From Synechococcales cyanobacterium bin59.metabat.ball.084 (GTDB taxonomy: Bacteria > Cyanobacteriota > Cyanobacteriia > Cyanobacteriales > Chamaesiphonaceae), in assembly GCA_013297675.1 (NCBI GenBank), contig JAAFHZ010000019.1, positions 1 through 46,877 of the forward strand: a stretch of DNA of 46,877 nt. The letters are read 5' to 3'. This document shows positions 18,167 through 26,945 of this stretch, in pieces. Numbering within the stretch: position 1 is the stretch's first letter; each line of letters opens with the position of its first letter. The notes beneath the pieces are model-generated. The model ran no database searches, was not told where the DNA came from, and saw only the letters and a program-made list of their open reading frames with translations. A program made the translations under genes and the position numbers.

Positions 18167-19564
18167 GTGGAAGTCAGAAAAACAGATAGCATTAGACGGA
18201 TACCGAGCAATTTTGCTGCCGAGAAACTACGTCGCAAACCCACCCGAAAGCATCGGCCTTTATCTTGGTTATGGTTGGGTCTAACCGGGGTAGGTCTATT
18301 ATCTGCCATCAGTGGGGCAATGGTAGCAGCTTCTCTGTCTAGTACTCCTTTGCAGCAGCGTCTGTTGAGTGCCGCTGAGTTAAGCGTGTTTCGGAGAGGC
18401 AATTCTTTTGCTCGGGGCACGCTACAAGTACCAGAAGTTACTAAGCCAGTAAATATTTTGCTGCTGGGGATTAAAACTAATCTTTCTGATATTCGCAATG
18501 GCGAGGGTAATGAGCGGCGCAAAGCAGGCTACGATGCCGAATCTGACTCCTTGCAGGGCTTGTCAGATACCATGATGCTGATTCGGTTTGACCCGGCTAG
18601 TAAGCGCATGGTGGTTTTGGGTATTCAGCGTGATACCAAGGTAGAGTTTAACGGTCGCAATATGAAAATCAATGCGATCGACCAAGAGGGTGGAGTAGCC
18701 CAAGCTGCTAAGGTGGTCAGCAATACTCTGCAAGGAGTAGAGATCGATCGCTATGTGCGAATGAACAACTTTGGCCTAGAGAAGCTCATTGATGAGTTGG
18801 GTGGCCTAGAGGTAGTGGTACCCAAAGATATTAAGTATCAAGATGATTCTCAGCATTTTTACATTAACTTGAAGGCTGGTAAGCAGCGTTTGAACGGCAG
18901 CAAACTAATGGGCTTAATGCGTTTCCGCAAAGATGCCAACGGCGATGTGGGCAGAATGCAGCGCCAGCAAGTAGTACTGCGATCGATGATTGAGCAGTGG
19001 GTAAACCCCATTACTGTAGCCAAAATTCCGGGCTTAATGTCGATCGTCAAGGCTCATGTTGACACTAACCTAACAGTAGAAGAAATCATTGCCCTCGGCG
19101 GCTTTGCCTCCAGTCATGGCAAAGGCAAAGTGCAAACTTTGATGCTGCCCGGAGACTATAACGGTGATGGTAAACATGGCACTAGCTATTGGCTACCCAG
19201 TGAAAACGGCATCAAAAATATGATGGCGCAATACTTTGACCATGGAGAAGTAGATAATACTCCGATCGAACCTAGTCATCTACGGGTCAAAGTGATCGAT
19301 ACGGGCTACTATCCTGATGCGGCCCAGCGTTTTGTGAAGCGCTTAGAAAAAGAAGGCTACAAAAATGTTCATTTAGATACTAATACCAAGGGTTTGAAAG
19401 AAAACCTGAATATTACCAAGATCATCATTCAGCATGGTGGCTCAATTAACGGTGATGTTCTTAAGCAGAAACTCACCCTCGGTGATGTAGAAGTAGGTAC
19501 TTCTGGTGATATTTACTCTGATATCACGATTAAATTGGGTAAAGATTGGGCGCAGAAGAAGTAG
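18167..19564 (+). CDS. LytR-CpsA-Psr (LCP) family protein
   Basis: A 465-residue membrane protein of the LCP family, whose members transfer glycopolymers from lipid carriers to peptidoglycan or similar acceptors. Residues ~1-40 are basic, then one membrane helix (about 42-64, LSWLWLGLTGVGLLSAISGAMV). The LCP domain (about 95-310) has DTMMLIRFDPASKRMVVLGIQRDTKV with the conserved Arg/Asp, VRMNNFGLEKLIDELGGLEV and LMGLMRFRKDANGDVGRMQRQQ. A LytR_C-type domain (about 375-455) follows. The start is GTG at 18167, with GAGG about 8 bases before it. A 287-base gap upstream has no recognisable gene. The target polymer in this cyanobacterium cannot be told. Confidence 0.92.
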   Translation: MEVRKTDSIRRIPSNFAAEKLRRKPTRKHRPLSWLWLGLTGVGLLSAISGAMVAASLSSTPLQQRLLSAAELSVFRRGNSFARGTLQVPEVTKPVNILLLGIKTNLSDIRNGEGNERRKAGYDAESDSLQGLSDTMMLIRFDPASKRMVVLGIQRDTKVEFNGRNMKINAIDQEGGVAQAAKVVSNTLQGVEIDRYVRMNNFGLEKLIDELGGLEVVVPKDIKYQDDSQHFYINLKAGKQRLNGSKLMGLMRFRKDANGDVGRMQRQQVVLRSMIEQWVNPITVAKIPGLMSIVKAHVDTNLTVEEIIALGGFASSHGKGKVQTLMLPGDYNGDGKHGTSYWLPSENGIKNMMAQYFDHGEVDNTPIEPSHLRVKVIDTGYYPDAAQRFVKRLEKEGYKNVHLDTNTKGLKENLNITKIIIQHGGSINGDVLKQKLTLGDVEVGTSGDIYSDITIKLGKDWAQKK

Positions 19565-19608
19565 CTCATCAATAGCCGCATATCCAGAAATTGAATATTG
19601 TGGCCAGC

Positions 19609-21816
19609 TTATTGCTTTTTAACCCGAGTCTTTTTAGATTTGCTTTTGGTTACAGATTTCTGCTGCTGCTTTTGCGGAGCAAACCACTCACCGGTAGCCT
19701 GATTTAAAAACATCACTGTATCTTTACAGCTCTGGCACTTCAAAAAGAAGCCACCAGATTTTTTGGGTACTTGCACCATCAGCTTGAGGCATTCTGGACA
19801 AGGAATTTTAGAACAGGCCAATTTCTCCCCCAGATTCTCATTGCTATCGGGGTTCCAATAACCACGGCTAGTTTCGTAGTAAATGACTTTTTGGCATTTT
19901 ACTTTGGGCTTTTTGGCACAGAGTAACTTAGTTTTTGGTACTCCTTGCTGATTTATATGAGAATATTTGCTTAAAGGCTGGCTACAAGCTGGACAAAGAT
20001 ATTCTGTAACCTCTAATAATTCTGCTACGGCTCTAGCTGCCGGAGTATCTTGTAAATTCATCACAGTCTTGGCCTGAGCCAAAGCTGGAGTCAGAATATC
20101 TTGATTCCAGCCAATAAAATACTTCTGCCAATCTTTTTCACCTTTAGCGATCGAGTCCAAATCTTCTTCCATCGCCGCCGTAAACTTCGGCTCCTGAATT
20201 TTAGGAAATATTTTGGCTAGCACTCGATCGGTCTCAATTCCCAAATTAGTTGCCCAAAGAATTTTTGGCTTATTGCTCTCACCCCTAAACTCTACATAGC
20301 CCCCATCTCGCAGAGTAGTCATAATTCCCGAATAAGTACTGGGTCTACCGACTCCTAATTTTTCTAGTTTCTCAATGAGCGTTGGTTCAGTGAATCTGGC
20401 TGGTGGCTTAGTTTGTTTCTTTTCGGCCTCTATTTTTAAGGGCTGTACCTGCTGACCTCTTTTCAGGAGCGGCAGTTGGCTATCTTTACTAATATCATCC
20501 CAGCACCAGGTATAGCCTGCTTCGATGAGAATGCTACCTCTGGCTTCCCAGAGAATTTCACCGGACTGGATCACTACCCGAGTTTTATCCAAAATTGCCG
20601 GACTACACAAACTAGCTACTGCCCTACGCCAAATCAAAGCATAGACCTGATATTCTTCAGCGCTCAAATCACTCTGAATCGCTTTGGGCGTGCTGGCTAC
20701 GTTAGTAGGTCGAATGGCTTCGTGGGCTTCTTGTGCGCCTTTTTTGTTGCGGTGTTGAGTTGGTTTAACAGGCACAGCAGCGGGCTTAAAACCCAGTAAC
20801 CAGTCTCTGGCCTGAGCCGCAAAATCAGCCGCAAGCATCACCGAATCTGTGCGCATATAGGTAATCAAACCTCGCTCATAAAGCTTCTGCGCGACTTCCA
20901 TAACTCGTTTGGCATTAATGCCGTGTCGCACTCCAGCAATTTTTTGCAGAGAGCTGGTAATTAATGGCGGCGGTGGATTCTTGCTGGTCTTTTTGCCGCT
21001 GTACTCCACTATTTTGTGGATGTGGGCTTGGGCTATCTGAATAATTCGATCGGCTTCCACCTGGCTATTGACTCGCTTAGATTCGGGCTTTTTTACTTCC
21101 CTGGGATCAATGGCATCATCACTAGCTTCTTCAGCGGAATTACTGCCAGAAATTTCTACTGCTGCATCGTTAATCTGCCCAAAATAGTGAGCCGTAAATC
21201 CTTCGGCATATTCAGCAGTCAACGACCAATAATCTTCGGGCTGAAAAGCCTGAATTTTTTCTTCTAATTCGCAGACCAATCGCAAGGCGCAAGACTGCAC
21301 TCGACCAGCACTTTTGCCCACATTGGGCAATTGCCAAAGCAACGGCGATACTTTGAACCCCACAAATTTATCTAGACACTGACGCGCCCGCTGTGCTCCC
21401 ACCAAATCCCAATCGAGAGTATCTCTGGCCTGAGCAAAAGCTTTTTGAATAGCCGCAGGAGTAATTTCACCATAAGTCACCCGCCGATATTGACCTTTTT
21501 TAAGTCCTAAAAGAAGTAATAAATTAGAACTAATTCCTTCGCCTTCCCGATCTTCATCGGTAGCTAGATAAACCATTTGGGCATCTTTGACGGCTTTTTT
21601 TAACTCAGCTAGAGTGGCTCGACCCCGATCGCCGTTCGGCTCATAGTCGCAGAGTACTTTATCTCCTTCTATTCTAATGCCAGTATTGCTTTCTCCACTT
21701 TTGGTAAGCTGGGCAATGTGACCAAAAGAAGCCTTGACCTCGTATTGACTACCCAAGATTTTACGCACCGTGCCGCATTTGGTCGGAGATTCTACGATCA
21801 CCAAATTCTTCGCCAT
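19609..21816 (-). CDS. topA: DNA topoisomerase I (type IA)
   Basis: 735 residues. It relaxes negative supercoils by cutting one strand via a tyrosine. Seen: N-terminal Toprim domain (LVIVESPTKCGTVRKILG, then ATDEDREGEGIS), the core with GITYMRTDS-type active site (LITYMRTDSV, catalytic Tyr near residue 318), GVGRPSTYSGIMTTL, and two C-terminal zinc-ribbon-like Cys clusters (CPACSQPL...CAKKPKVKC and CPECLKLM...CQSC), then a Lys-rich tail. The EGEGIS ending is a small deviation from the usual EGEAIA. It is the third gene in a likely unit DUF1537 kinase - gamma-carbonic-anhydrase-like - topA. Its leader has three tandem ribosome-binding-site repeats. Confidence 0.95.
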   Translation of the reverse strand: MAKNLVIVESPTKCGTVRKILGSQYEVKASFGHIAQLTKSGESNTGIRIEGDKVLCDYEPNGDRGRATLAELKKAVKDAQMVYLATDEDREGEGISSNLLLLLGLKKGQYRRVTYGEITPAAIQKAFAQARDTLDWDLVGAQRARQCLDKFVGFKVSPLLWQLPNVGKSAGRVQSCALRLVCELEEKIQAFQPEDYWSLTAEYAEGFTAHYFGQINDAAVEISGSNSAEEASDDAIDPREVKKPESKRVNSQVEADRIIQIAQAHIHKIVEYSGKKTSKNPPPPLITSSLQKIAGVRHGINAKRVMEVAQKLYERGLITYMRTDSVMLAADFAAQARDWLLGFKPAAVPVKPTQHRNKKGAQEAHEAIRPTNVASTPKAIQSDLSAEEYQVYALIWRRAVASLCSPAILDKTRVVIQSGEILWEARGSILIEAGYTWCWDDISKDSQLPLLKRGQQVQPLKIEAEKKQTKPPARFTEPTLIEKLEKLGVGRPSTYSGIMTTLRDGGYVEFRGESNKPKILWATNLGIETDRVLAKIFPKIQEPKFTAAMEEDLDSIAKGEKDWQKYFIGWNQDILTPALAQAKTVMNLQDTPAARAVAELLEVTEYLCPACSQPLSKYSHINQQGVPKTKLLCAKKPKVKCQKVIYYETSRGYWNPDSNENLGEKLACSKIPCPECLKLMVQVPKKSGGFFLKCQSCKDTVMFLNQATGEWFAPQKQQQKSVTKSKSKKTRVKKQ

Positions 21817-21817
21817 T

Positions 21818-21850
21818 GTTGTTCTCCAGTTGTTCTCCAGTTGCTCTCCA
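21818..21850 (-). promoter_or_regulatory. Triplicated Shine-Dalgarno repeat before topA
   Basis: In the mRNA sense, three head-to-tail 11-base units directly precede the topA start: two of TGGAGAACAAC and, furthest upstream, TGGAGAGCAAC. Each has a TGGAG core. The one nearest the ATG has seven bases of spacing; the others are 11 and 22 bases further upstream. Confidence 0.7.
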
Positions 21851-21869
21851 TGAATTTATTATGAAATCA

Positions 21870-22385
21870 TCAATTATGGAATTCGGCGTGGATGGCCGCA
21901 AGCTGGGCATATTTTTCGGCGTGGGTAATTAGATCAATAGCTTCGGCTTCTGTTACTTCTCGCAATAACTTAGCCGGAATACCCACCATCATCGATCGGG
22001 GCAATACATCTTTAGTTACTACACAGCCTGCACCAATAATGCTGCCTGCTCCGACCCGCACCCCGTTGAGCACGATCGCCCCAATGCCAATTAAACAGCC
22101 CTGCTCTAAATGCGCCGAATGAATAGTGGCCTGATGACCAATAGTTACATATGGCTCCAAAACGGTGGGCAGATCAGGATCGCCGTGAATTACCGCACCA
22201 TCTTGAATGTTGCTGTATTCGCCGATGTCGATCACACAAACATCTCCTCTCACTATGGCGTTGTACCAAATACTAGCTTGTCGCCCGATCGTCACTTGTC
22301 CGATTACCGTGGCATTTGCCGCAACGAAAGCCGCTGCGCTAACATCAATTTTTGACCAAGGTAACTTTGCCCCAAAAGCATCCAT
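21870..22385 (-). CDS. Gamma-class carbonic anhydrase-like hexapeptide-repeat protein
   Basis: 171 residues of a left-handed beta-helix made of hexapeptide repeats (IGRQAS, IGEYSN, IGHQAT, IGIGAI, VGAGSI and others). The zinc-binding histidines expected in gamma carbonic anhydrases are visible: AVIHGD, then IGHQATIH. The protein belongs to the YrdA/PaaY/ferripyochelin-binding group, where only some members have measured carbonic anhydrase activity. The catalytic role is therefore plausible rather than sure. It ends 53 bases before topA and starts 2 bases after the kinase gene, so it is translationally close to both. Cytosolic. Distinct from CcmM, which has extra RuBisCO-like domains. Confidence 0.88.
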   Translation of the reverse strand: MDAFGAKLPWSKIDVSAAAFVAANATVIGQVTIGRQASIWYNAIVRGDVCVIDIGEYSNIQDGAVIHGDPDLPTVLEPYVTIGHQATIHSAHLEQGCLIGIGAIVLNGVRVGAGSIIGAGCVVTKDVLPRSMMVGIPAKLLREVTEAEAIDLITHAEKYAQLAAIHAEFHN

Positions 22386-22387
22386 AA

Positions 22388-23713
22388 CTACATTCCTGCT
22401 AAGCGGCGATAAACTTCGGCCACGGCATGATCATCCCCCACATTACCGGGGAAGAGCACCACTGGCAATAGTGGATAACGCGGATGATCGGCGGCGGTTT
22501 GGACTACGGAGCAACCAGCTAAAATTTGCCCCAGTAGTCTGACCGTGGGGAGTTCCAGACCGTGGCTCAGTACATCATTAGAAGTAATGCCGCCTTTGCT
22601 AATTAAGAAACCAATATTTACTGGAAGCTGTTGGACGATCGCCATTAAAGTTTCTGAAACCGTGATGCCAAACTGCAAGCGAGTTGCGGCATCAGGAAAC
22701 TGTAGTTCTTTTCGACTGGTGTAAATCACCGAGGTTTTGCCACTGTCGAAGATTTGCTGAGCTTGGTGAACAGCTTCAGCGACCAATATTTTAGGCTCGG
22801 TGGTTAGTAATCGATCGACCTCAATTTCTACTCCTACCACTGTCGATAACTCTAGCAATTTATGCAGTTGTGCGGTGGTTTTCTGCACATGGGAACCCAC
22901 AATTACTGCTCCGGGCTGAAGGTTTCTGACCATTTGCCGCATATCTTGGATTGGCTGTGGTCCTAAGTTAGCTAGGGAGGTAAGAATGCTGGCGGCGCTG
23001 CGCAGCAGGAATCTTTTGCCCTGTTGAGCGGCAGCTAATAAATCAGCAGCAAATCGATCGAAGTCGCTTTGAGTTTCACCGTCCACTACGCCACAGCGAT
23101 TATTGGTGAGGGTCAATAATCTTTCTAGGCTACCAGACCGGACATTTGCTAAAGTAAAGCGTTCTACTTGGTCTGCCGGGATTTTACCTTGGGTTTTTTC
23201 GGCTACATAGTCTGGCAAATAACTATGGCTGTAAGCAAACACCGAATCGCGGGCGAACTCGGTTTCATGCACTGGCGTAGGTACACCTTTGACTACTAGG
23301 TAATGAATGCTGTCTTTGGTGAATCTACCACCATCAAAAAAGGCTGGGATTAAGAAATGAGCATCGAAGTTGCCCAATTCAGCGGCGATCGCGTCGGTTT
23401 CGATCGGGTAGTGGCCGCGTAGGGTAGAGTCCGATCGACTAACGAGTAAGAAATTTTCAACTTGAGCTTCAGCCAAGGCTTGTTTGAGGTTGCGACAGAC
23501 TGCGCGGGTGCGATCAGCGGCATCGACAGGAGTCAAAGCCCGCGTATTGGTCAATACAAAGAAGATATCCACGGCATCTTGCAGGGCTGTCACCAAAGTT
23601 GGCACGTCCCATTGGGTCAGCAGCAAGCAGCTATGCACTGTTTGAGATCCGGTTGGATCGTCATCAAGAACAATGATTTTGGGTCGGTTTGCTAATGGGG
23701 TGCTAACTGCCAT
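22388..23713 (-). CDS. Four-carbon acid sugar kinase family protein (DUF1537)
   Basis: 441 residues. The N-terminal domain starts KIIVLDDDPTGSQTVH, the substrate-binding signature of the DUF1537 (OtnK/DtnK-like) family, followed by LLVSRSDSTLRGHYP and FLIPAFFDGGRFT. The C-terminal nucleotide-binding domain has VIVGSHVQKTTAQL, then FLISKGGITSNDVLSHGL with the glycine-rich nucleotide loop. Known members phosphorylate D-threonate, D-erythronate or related acids. The substrate here is unknown, and no aldolase or epimerase partner is nearby, unlike in catabolic clusters. Cyanobacteria often carry a lone copy. It is the first gene of the probable unit leading to topA. Confidence 0.88.
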   Translation of the reverse strand: MAVSTPLANRPKIIVLDDDPTGSQTVHSCLLLTQWDVPTLVTALQDAVDIFFVLTNTRALTPVDAADRTRAVCRNLKQALAEAQVENFLLVSRSDSTLRGHYPIETDAIAAELGNFDAHFLIPAFFDGGRFTKDSIHYLVVKGVPTPVHETEFARDSVFAYSHSYLPDYVAEKTQGKIPADQVERFTLANVRSGSLERLLTLTNNRCGVVDGETQSDFDRFAADLLAAAQQGKRFLLRSAASILTSLANLGPQPIQDMRQMVRNLQPGAVIVGSHVQKTTAQLHKLLELSTVVGVEIEVDRLLTTEPKILVAEAVHQAQQIFDSGKTSVIYTSRKELQFPDAATRLQFGITVSETLMAIVQQLPVNIGFLISKGGITSNDVLSHGLELPTVRLLGQILAGCSVVQTAADHPRYPLLPVVLFPGNVGDDHAVAEVYRRLAGM

Positions 23714-23843
23714 GGTATCTAAGGGTTCTGGATCTGTGGGGCTTAAATAGCATAGCTTCCCAAGGGAACCATTGATCAGAAGTCGGGCTTCTGGATTGAT
23801 GGCTAACTTCGCCGATTTGCTGATACCAGTTCAGAGGAGATAA

Positions 23844-25286
23844 CTATGCCCCTAATTGAGCTAACAAAGCATTACCCCTAGCCGTCAAACGATATTTTTG
23901 TAATCGGCTATTGGGCTTATCAGGAATTGTATATTCAATGAGTTGCTTGCCTAATAGCTCCTTAATCGATCGATTAATAGCCCCTGATACACCTTCATGA
24001 CCCAGCGCCCGTGCAACTTCTGCCCGCTGTAATGGTTGCCTAAGCAGCGCCAACAAAACACCTTTAGACGTTTCTGACTCTAGCCTCGACTCTAGCCCTG
24101 ACTCTAGCCCCACTACATCGACTTGAGTCTTAGTCCGACTCACCGCCACATGTTCCGCCAAAAAAATCGTCACCCTGATTCTTAAGCCCAACTCCACGAT
24201 CTGCGGAGCAGGCAAACCCAAAACCTCTGCCTCATGAAAGATTCGACGCACACCGCTACCCCATTGCTCAATCAGCTCCAGTTCCCGAAACACCCGCGCA
24301 ATCACCGGATTCCGAATCTTAGAAATACCCTGTTTCATATCCTCGATCGTCATACCGGGTAGCAAAATCCCTGGATTCTCAATATCAATCCGATCATCAA
24401 AAAAAGCTACCCGAATCGGCGCTCCTCGCTGGGAATAGTCAGTATGCACTAAGGCATTGATCACCGCCTCTCGCAAAATCCCCAACGGAATACTCCAAAC
24501 ATCCCGGCGGCGAATCTCCGAAAAATCAGCACCACGCATCGCATGTTTTTTGAGAAACAACATAATGCTATCCACCATCTGCGGCAAAGAATCATAGAGT
24601 TCAATGTGGTCGAAAATTGCGGCTTTATCTTGACCCACAAAGCGCCCACACTGCACCCAAGCATCTGGCAAATGAAACTCTCGATTTTTACCAAACAAAA
24701 TCATGGCACCCTTAGTTGGTACTAGTTTTCCTTGATCTTGACACAATAACCTCAGCGTCAACAGCCCTTGCTGGTTTAGTTCTCGTCGATCGCAAAAGCA
24801 TTTTTGAGCAGCATCTAGATCCAAATCTGACTCCGCTAAATCTGGCATTGGCATTTCGTCAAAAGAAATCCCCTGACTCGATCGCCTCAATTCTCCAATC
24901 AACTCCCGGTCAGCCTGCCGATTAGAAGACCCCAAGCGTACATATACACCGTTTTCTGCGCCTTCCGATCGCAAAAAATGAGGCCGAGAATTACTCAAAT
25001 ACACCTCAACAATCAACAACGTACAGTCATCAATAGTAATCATTTCAATATTGGGCACCAAACGCGGACTAATCGAATCAGCGATCAAGTTACCCAGTCG
25101 CTCCTCCTCATCCAGTGGAGAAAAAATTCCTATCGCTTGCTTTGTCTGATCATCCACCCCAATAATTGCCCTGCCACCTGCCGTATTAGCAAAAGCTACC
25201 AATGTTTTTAGCAAGTTTTTTGGTGACGATAAATCACGTTTGAATTCCAAAGTTTTGCCTTCAGGCAAAGCCAACAAATCTTCCAT
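23844..25286 (-). CDS. AlbA_2 (Schlafen-like) / ATP-binding regulator with C-terminal winged helix
   Basis: 480 residues. The N-terminal AlbA_2 domain (about 5-125) has LEFKRDLSSPKNLLKTLVAFANTAGGRAIIGV. A HATPase_c_4-type domain (about 240-370) follows with REAVINALVHTDYSQRGAPIRVAFFDDRIDIENPG and EQWGSGVRRI. The C-terminus is a winged helix (RAEVARALGHEGVSGAINRSIKELLGKQLI). Databases often name this architecture RecG-related helicase or transcriptional regulator, but there is no helicase motor. Between the domains is a 12-base-unit repeat encoding GLESGLESRLES. Function unknown; nucleic-acid binding is likely. Some relatives sit in defence or phage-related loci, which is weak support for such a role here. 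Confidence 0.85.
   Translation of the reverse strand: MEDLLALPEGKTLEFKRDLSSPKNLLKTLVAFANTAGGRAIIGVDDQTKQAIGIFSPLDEEERLGNLIADSISPRLVPNIEMITIDDCTLLIVEVYLSNSRPHFLRSEGAENGVYVRLGSSNRQADRELIGELRRSSQGISFDEMPMPDLAESDLDLDAAQKCFCDRRELNQQGLLTLRLLCQDQGKLVPTKGAMILFGKNREFHLPDAWVQCGRFVGQDKAAIFDHIELYDSLPQMVDSIMLFLKKHAMRGADFSEIRRRDVWSIPLGILREAVINALVHTDYSQRGAPIRVAFFDDRIDIENPGILLPGMTIEDMKQGISKIRNPVIARVFRELELIEQWGSGVRRIFHEAEVLGLPAPQIVELGLRIRVTIFLAEHVAVSRTKTQVDVVGLESGLESRLESETSKGVLLALLRQPLQRAEVARALGHEGVSGAINRSIKELLGKQLIEYTIPDKPNSRLQKYRLTARGNALLAQLGA
24074..24109 (-). repeat. Three 12-bp in-frame repeats in the AlbA_2 gene
   Basis: GACTCTAGCC recurs at 24076, 24088 and 24100 with exact 12-base spacing. On the coding strand it gives three (G/R)LES tetrapeptides in the linker before the winged helix. 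Unit number could vary by replication slippage without a frameshift. Confidence 0.75.
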
Positions 25287-25386
25287 TATTCACCTAGCTG
25301 CGATTCATTATTTCCAACAGATTTCATAAATTAAATACAACAAAGCAAAAGGGATTAAAACAACGGATATTGTAGAGATCGAACAC

Positions 25387-25989
25387 TTAAGAATTTTCTG
25401 GCTGCACATTCCCCTCCAACAAGACATTTTCATAAAGCTCAGCCACAGGAATTTCAACCTGAATAGAAGTCAAAGTCATATGGGCATCTCGATCTCTATA
25501 CTCCGTAAATAACCACTGATTTTCTCCCTGCTTGGTAAACTGCTCTACCTGACACCGCGATTGATCAATTAACAGATATTCCTGAAATGTGGGGATTGAT
25601 CGATAAGCCGCAAATTTTTCATCGCGGTCATAAGCCTTCGTTGAATCTGATAATACCTCCACAATTAAAATTGGATTTGTCACTGTATCTATTCTGCCTG
25701 ATTGTAGTTCATAGGGGCGGGAAGTCACCATCACATCAGGATAAGTATAAATATTGCGATCGGGAATCCACAAACGTTGATCGACAGTGAAAATACAGAA
25801 ATTTTTGCCCCGAAGAGCCAACCATAACAAAGCATTGATCACAACAACGATCTGACTATGTGCAGGTGTACCACCAGGCATCTGGATAATTTCTCCATTA
25901 TGATATTCATGACGCAGATCAGACTCTACTTCCATGGCCAAATACTCTTCAGGCGTATAGGTTTCAGTTTCTGCAACAGCAACAACCAT
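25387..25989 (-). CDS. Uma2 family protein (DUF820)
   Basis: A canonical Uma2 protein, 200 residues from the chosen start. Seen: YTPEEYLAMEVESDLRHEYHNGEI, the family's N-terminal signature, a MPGGTPAHSQI segment, YPDVMV, and NPILIVEVLSDSTKAYDRDEKFAAYRSIPTFQEYLLID, with the Asp and Glu of the presumed PD-(D/E)XK site. It is a different subtype from the copies at 4438 and 8912. The frame opens at 26025; ATG 25989 with GGAG eight bases upstream gives a family-like start. Role unknown; no toxin-antitoxin or mobile signature is adjacent. Confidence 0.88.
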   Translation of the reverse strand: MVVAVAETETYTPEEYLAMEVESDLRHEYHNGEIIQMPGGTPAHSQIVVVINALLWLALRGKNFCIFTVDQRLWIPDRNIYTYPDVMVTSRPYELQSGRIDTVTNPILIVEVLSDSTKAYDRDEKFAAYRSIPTFQEYLLIDQSRCQVEQFTKQGENQWLFTEYRDRDAHMTLTSIQVEIPVAELYENVLLEGNVQPENS

Positions 25990-26124
25990 ATTTTGTGCTC
26001 CGGGTAATTCCATCAAGTCAATCAATCATCTTCAGTGTAGCCGGTGGACACGTCTAATTTTTTATGACAAGATTTTAACAACTAACTGTTGAGGACTGTT
26101 ACAAAATAAAAGAATAAATTATCA

Positions 26125-26553
26125 CTAACCTACCGTTAAAAACTTACCAATATTTGGCTGATCGCTGCGCAACAACACATACAAAGGAGCCTCCGAATCT
26201 GCCCACAGCGCTACAGCTTCCTGTAGAATCTCTTGCAGAATTGGGCTAGCGCAGTAATCCCAATGATCGATCGCCACCACAAAATGACTACGGGTATCAA
26301 ACCAACTCAAATCTGTCAAACAATCACTCAGCGCATCCCAATTTTTACCAAAATAATCTGGAAACCGCAGCACCCGCGCAAACTCTGCCATCAAACCCGC
26401 AGTCTCCGACATCAACTCCCCATCTAACTCAAACATCTCACCACCAGATGCTGCCACCTGCTCAGCCAGAATCGCCAAAGGAAAATCCGCATCTAAACGG
26501 TAAATTTGAGGAGCCGCATGACCACGGATAATGGCATCGATCGATAAATCCAC
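26125..26553 (-). CDS. Barstar-family ribonuclease inhibitor
   Basis: A 142-residue cytosolic immunity protein. The barstar fold (about 38-140) shows the hallmark FPDYFGKNWDALSDCL, where Tyr67, Asp73 and Asp77 match the barnase-contacting Tyr29, Asp35 and Asp39 of Bacillus barstar. It starts two bases after the stop of the RNase Sa-like gene, so the two are surely co-expressed. By analogy with barnase/barstar it should bind and block its partner inside the producing cell. The first ~35 residues are extra relative to Bacillus barstar and have no assigned role. Confidence 0.92.
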   Translation of the reverse strand: MDLSIDAIIRGHAAPQIYRLDADFPLAILAEQVAASGGEMFELDGELMSETAGLMAEFARVLRFPDYFGKNWDALSDCLTDLSWFDTRSHFVVAIDHWDYCASPILQEILQEAVALWADSEAPLYVLLRSDQPNIGKFLTVG

Positions 26554-26555
26554 AA

Positions 26556-26945
26556 CTACTCCCTCACCTGTTGAAACGACTGATAGTGATCGGGCGTATA
26601 GTACTTCACGCTGCTGCCAGTAATAATCCGTCTCGCCCCCCGACTAGAAATCCCCGGAGTCGGCACCGTGTATTCACGATAAGTACCCCGAGGTGCAGCG
26701 GGCAAACGACGCTCGAAATTGCCAAACACCGTGCCATCTTTGCGGGGATAAGGGAAAGGGCCACCCTGATTAATTAACTTAATAGTGCGTTGGGCTTCGG
26801 TTGGCAGTTGGTCGATCGACACTACCGGAATCGATCGAACAACCACCCCCCGCGCATCAGCAGTGAACGACAAAGGCAGCGCCCAGCTACTGCACCCAAC
26901 GGCAATAGCTAGAGCTGTAGTAATTAAGACCTTAGTAAAAGACAT
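26556..26945 (-). CDS. Secreted guanyl-specific ribonuclease (RNase Sa/barnase family)
   Basis: 129 residues with a signal peptide (about 1-30, VLITTALAIAVGC). The mature part aligns well with Streptomyces RNase Sa: LPTEAQRTIKLINQGGPFPY, TYREYTVPTPG, RGARRIITG and TPDHYQSF. Catalytic Glu91, Arg106 and His120 are all present, so the enzyme should be active and cut RNA after guanosine. Its start ATG shares one base with the stop of the cyclophilin gene (TAATG), indicating translational coupling, and barstar follows after two bases. Likely exported as a nutrient-scavenging or antagonistic enzyme, with barstar as self-protection. Cys18 lies in a weak lipobox-like context, so lipidation is possible but unsure. 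Confidence 0.93.
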   Translation of the reverse strand: MSFTKVLITTALAIAVGCSSWALPLSFTADARGVVVRSIPVVSIDQLPTEAQRTIKLINQGGPFPYPRKDGTVFGNFERRLPAAPRGTYREYTVPTPGISSRGARRIITGSSVKYYTPDHYQSFQQVRE

